The position numbers and the translations under genes were made by a program. Shown here piece after piece: positions 62,338 to 64,000 of a stretch of 64,000 nt of DNA. The stretch comes from Actinomyces sp. ph3. GTDB taxonomy: Bacteria > Actinomycetota > Actinomycetes > Actinomycetales > Actinomycetaceae. The first letter of the stretch is position 1. The number at the start of each line of letters is the position of its first letter. Where the stretch lies: assembly GCF_000308055.1 (NCBI RefSeq), contig NZ_CAGY01000005.1, positions 241,639 to 305,638 of the forward strand, read 5' to 3'. The notes below the pieces were generated by a model that was not told the DNA's origin, did not search any database, and was given only the letters and a program-made list of their open reading frames with translations.

Positions 62338-62370
62338 ATTCCCGGTCACCTCAGTGAGGTGACCGGGAAT
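62338..62370 (-). terminator. Strong hairpin, probably the agcS terminator
   Basis: Sixteen-base perfect arms ATTCCCGGTCACCTCA and TGAGGTGACCGGGAAT around one G (in practice a loop of about 5), 75 bases past the agcS stop on the minus strand. An A-rich flank on the plus strand (TATAGAAATT) gives a T-rich run in the minus-strand RNA. Confidence 0.8.
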
Positions 62371-62444
62371 CCTATTTTTCGAGAGCTTTGCAGAGGGAAT
62401 AGGCTTGGGGCAGCGCTAGGGCCTGCCCTGGGCCTTGCCCCTAG

Positions 62445-63851
62445 CTAGTCCTGCCAGTAATCCAGCTCCTGGGTGATACCGATTGAAGAAGCCTTGAAGG
62501 TTGGGTTAAGTCCCGCCTTGCGCTGCTTCTGGTAATCAAGGGCGCACCGGATGGCCTTGTTGCCCAAGATGATGATCACGGGCAGGTTGATCAATGCCAT
62601 TAGGCCCATGAGGATATCGCCAATGTTCCATGCGACCGAGAACTCCAGTAGTGCGCCTGCAAAGACCAACAGCGAAGCCACGGCGCGGAAGATTGTTAAT
62701 ACCCAGTGTGGAGTGGGCTTGTCGCCGAAGAGGAAACGCAAGTTGACCTCGGCGTAGTAGAAGTTGCCGACCAGAGTGGTGAAACCGAAAAGCAATAGAG
62801 CAAAGGTGGTGAAGGGGCCCGCGAAAGAACCAATGGTCGAGGCCATTGCGTTCTGAACTAGGGGAGCGCCGGTCACATCGCCATTGAGCTCAACATTGGA
62901 GGAGAGGATCACGAAGGCGGTGATGGTGCAGATGATCATGGTGTCGATGAAGACGGAGAGCATCTGAACCAGGCCCTGCTTGACCGGGTGTGACACCGAA
63001 GCCGAAGCTGCAGCGTTCGGTGCAGAGCCGACGCCGGCCTCGTTCGAGTACAGGCCGCGCTTGATGCCTTGCATGATAGCGGAGCCAGCGAAGCCGGAGA
63101 AAATCGCCTTGAAGTCGAAAGCGCCCGCAAAGATTGATTCGAGCATCGAGGGGATGTTGTGCCAATTGATCAGCACGACGATGATTCCCACGCCCAAGTA
63201 GACAATTGCCATGACCGGGACGAGGAAGGAAGTGATGTCGGAAAGGCGGCGGGTTCCGCCGAAGATTGAACCGGCCATCGCGATCGCAAGTAGGCCACCG
63301 ATGATGTAGGGAGTGTAGCTGGCGTCGTACCAGCTGTATGCGCTAAATGCCTGGTTCACGTTGAACGAGGCAAGCAGATTGAAGCCGCCCATGTAGGTGA
63401 CGATCAAGGCAACTGCGAAGACAACCGCCAACCATCCCTTGCCCAAGCCATCCTTGATGTAGTACGCGGGGCCACCGAAGGAGTGACCGTGAGGGGAACG
63501 GCGCTTATAGATCTGAGCCAGGGTTGATTCGATGAAAGCCGAGGCCGAGCCGACGGTCGCGATAACCCACATCCAAAAGACTGCACCAGCACCGCCCAGC
63601 GCGATAGCCGTTGCAACGCCGGCGATGTTGCCGACGCCCACTCGCGAGGCCGTGGAGATCATCAGTGCTCGGAACGATGAAAAGTCGCTATCTTTCTCCG
63701 GCTTTTCCATAACGACACGAATCGACTCCCAGAACATGCGCAGTGGAAGTGCCTTCGTTCGGATAAAGAAGTACAAGCCAGTACCGATCAGAAGAATGAT
63801 CAGAATGTAGCTGTACAAGGCAGTAGAGATTGCATCCAGGATGCTTGCCAT
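62445..63851 (-). CDS. Sodium/alanine symporter family protein (AgcS)
   Basis: A 468-residue amino-acid carrier with about eleven helices. Signature blocks are SRVGVGNIAGVATAIALGGAGAVFWMW, YSNEAGVGSAPNAAASASV and GNFYYAEVNLRFLF, all typical of AgcS/AlsT. It couples Na+ to uptake of alanine or glycine (family knowledge). ATG 63851 has GAGGAG 6-8 bases upstream, and its promoter lies in the last 150 bases of the window, where GTGTCAACTGGCAC at about 63909 resembles the palindrome at 43766. Monocistronic. Confidence 0.93.
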   Translation of the reverse strand: MASILDAISTALYSYILIILLIGTGLYFFIRTKALPLRMFWESIRVVMEKPEKDSDFSSFRALMISTASRVGVGNIAGVATAIALGGAGAVFWMWVIATVGSASAFIESTLAQIYKRRSPHGHSFGGPAYYIKDGLGKGWLAVVFAVALIVTYMGGFNLLASFNVNQAFSAYSWYDASYTPYIIGGLLAIAMAGSIFGGTRRLSDITSFLVPVMAIVYLGVGIIVVLINWHNIPSMLESIFAGAFDFKAIFSGFAGSAIMQGIKRGLYSNEAGVGSAPNAAASASVSHPVKQGLVQMLSVFIDTMIICTITAFVILSSNVELNGDVTGAPLVQNAMASTIGSFAGPFTTFALLLFGFTTLVGNFYYAEVNLRFLFGDKPTPHWVLTIFRAVASLLVFAGALLEFSVAWNIGDILMGLMALINLPVIIILGNKAIRCALDYQKQRKAGLNPTFKASSIGITQELDYWQD

Positions 63852-64000
63852 GAGAGCTCCTCAGTCGAAATGGTCAGTAAAACCGCAGAATTTAGCCGAT
63901 TGAAAGGTGTCAACTGGCACTGCGAAAACGTTGAGATAAGCGTATAGCAAAGGTAAAGAATTGGCAATAACAATAAAAATCTGGGGCCTAAAACGGTAAT

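Overview
The window reads as a chromosomal segment of a moderately G+C-rich actinobacterium, most likely a member of the Actinomycetaceae (Actinomyces/Schaalia-like). The case rests on GTG/TTG starts behind AAGGAG or AGAAAGGA sites, a DtxR/IdeR-type iron regulator, a c-di-AMP riboswitch leader in front of an NlpC/P60 hydrolase, the galU-moeA-acetyltransferase gene order, a DUF3027 gene next to a cold-shock gene, and surface proteins with LAxTG-type sorting signals. The genus is inference. I found no transposase, integrase, phage gene, CRISPR array or rRNA.

Layout. 1-10.3 kb holds housekeeping and transport genes: an edge-truncated TPM-domain protein, cold-shock protein plus DUF3027, an NCS2 purine permease, an MFS exporter, DtxR, the riboswitch and NlpC/P60 hydrolase, a universal stress protein, tRNA-Arg(CCT) and a second MFS protein. 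10.5-17.0 kb is a tandem array of four paralogous wall-anchored adhesins, each with its own promoter region and mostly its own terminator. 17.6-21.3 kb carries, on the minus strand, a cytochrome b561/sulfite-oxidase-type molybdoenzyme fusion and a PoxB-type pyruvate oxidase. 21.4-30.9 kb carries a minus-strand operon EamA exporter - HSP90-family ATPase - 1011-residue TPR-like protein, then an Ohr peroxidase on the plus strand and a second 1009-residue paralogue of the TPR-like protein. 31.1-33.6 kb is a feoA-feoB-feoC-like iron uptake operon whose promoter holds a DtxR-box-like sequence. 33.7-39.9 kb has fhs and a large superfamily-1-helicase-like protein with a degenerate Walker A motif and a C-terminal nuclease-like domain, coupled to a small unknown gene.

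39.9-56.7 kb is the most unusual part, a catabolic island. A minus-strand group (aldo/keto reductase, M20 amidohydrolase, DUF1537 sugar-acid kinase) is divergent from a long plus-strand run: Asp/Glu/hydantoin-racemase-like protein, NCS1 permease, allantoinase-type amidohydrolase, ATCase-like carbamoyltransferase, DUF3830 protein, split transketolase, sugar-isomerase-like TIM barrel, tartronate-semialdehyde reductase-like protein, glyoxylate carboligase and a second NCS1 permease. My reading (inference) is uptake and ring opening of allantoin or a related hydantoin/ureide, removal of the ureido carbon by a carbamoyltransferase that could yield carbamoyl phosphate, and conversion of glyoxylate to glycerate. 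The carbamoyltransferase keeps the carbamoyl-phosphate site but lacks the residues that hold aspartate in ATCase.

56.8-64 kb returns to housekeeping genes: mscL, 5-formyl-THF cyclo-ligase, galU-moeA-GNAT, a conserved membrane protein, tRNA-Ala(CGC) and an AgcS-type sodium/alanine symporter. MoeA would supply molybdenum cofactor, which the molybdoenzyme at 17.6 kb needs; DtxR at 6 kb is a plausible regulator of feoAB at 31 kb.
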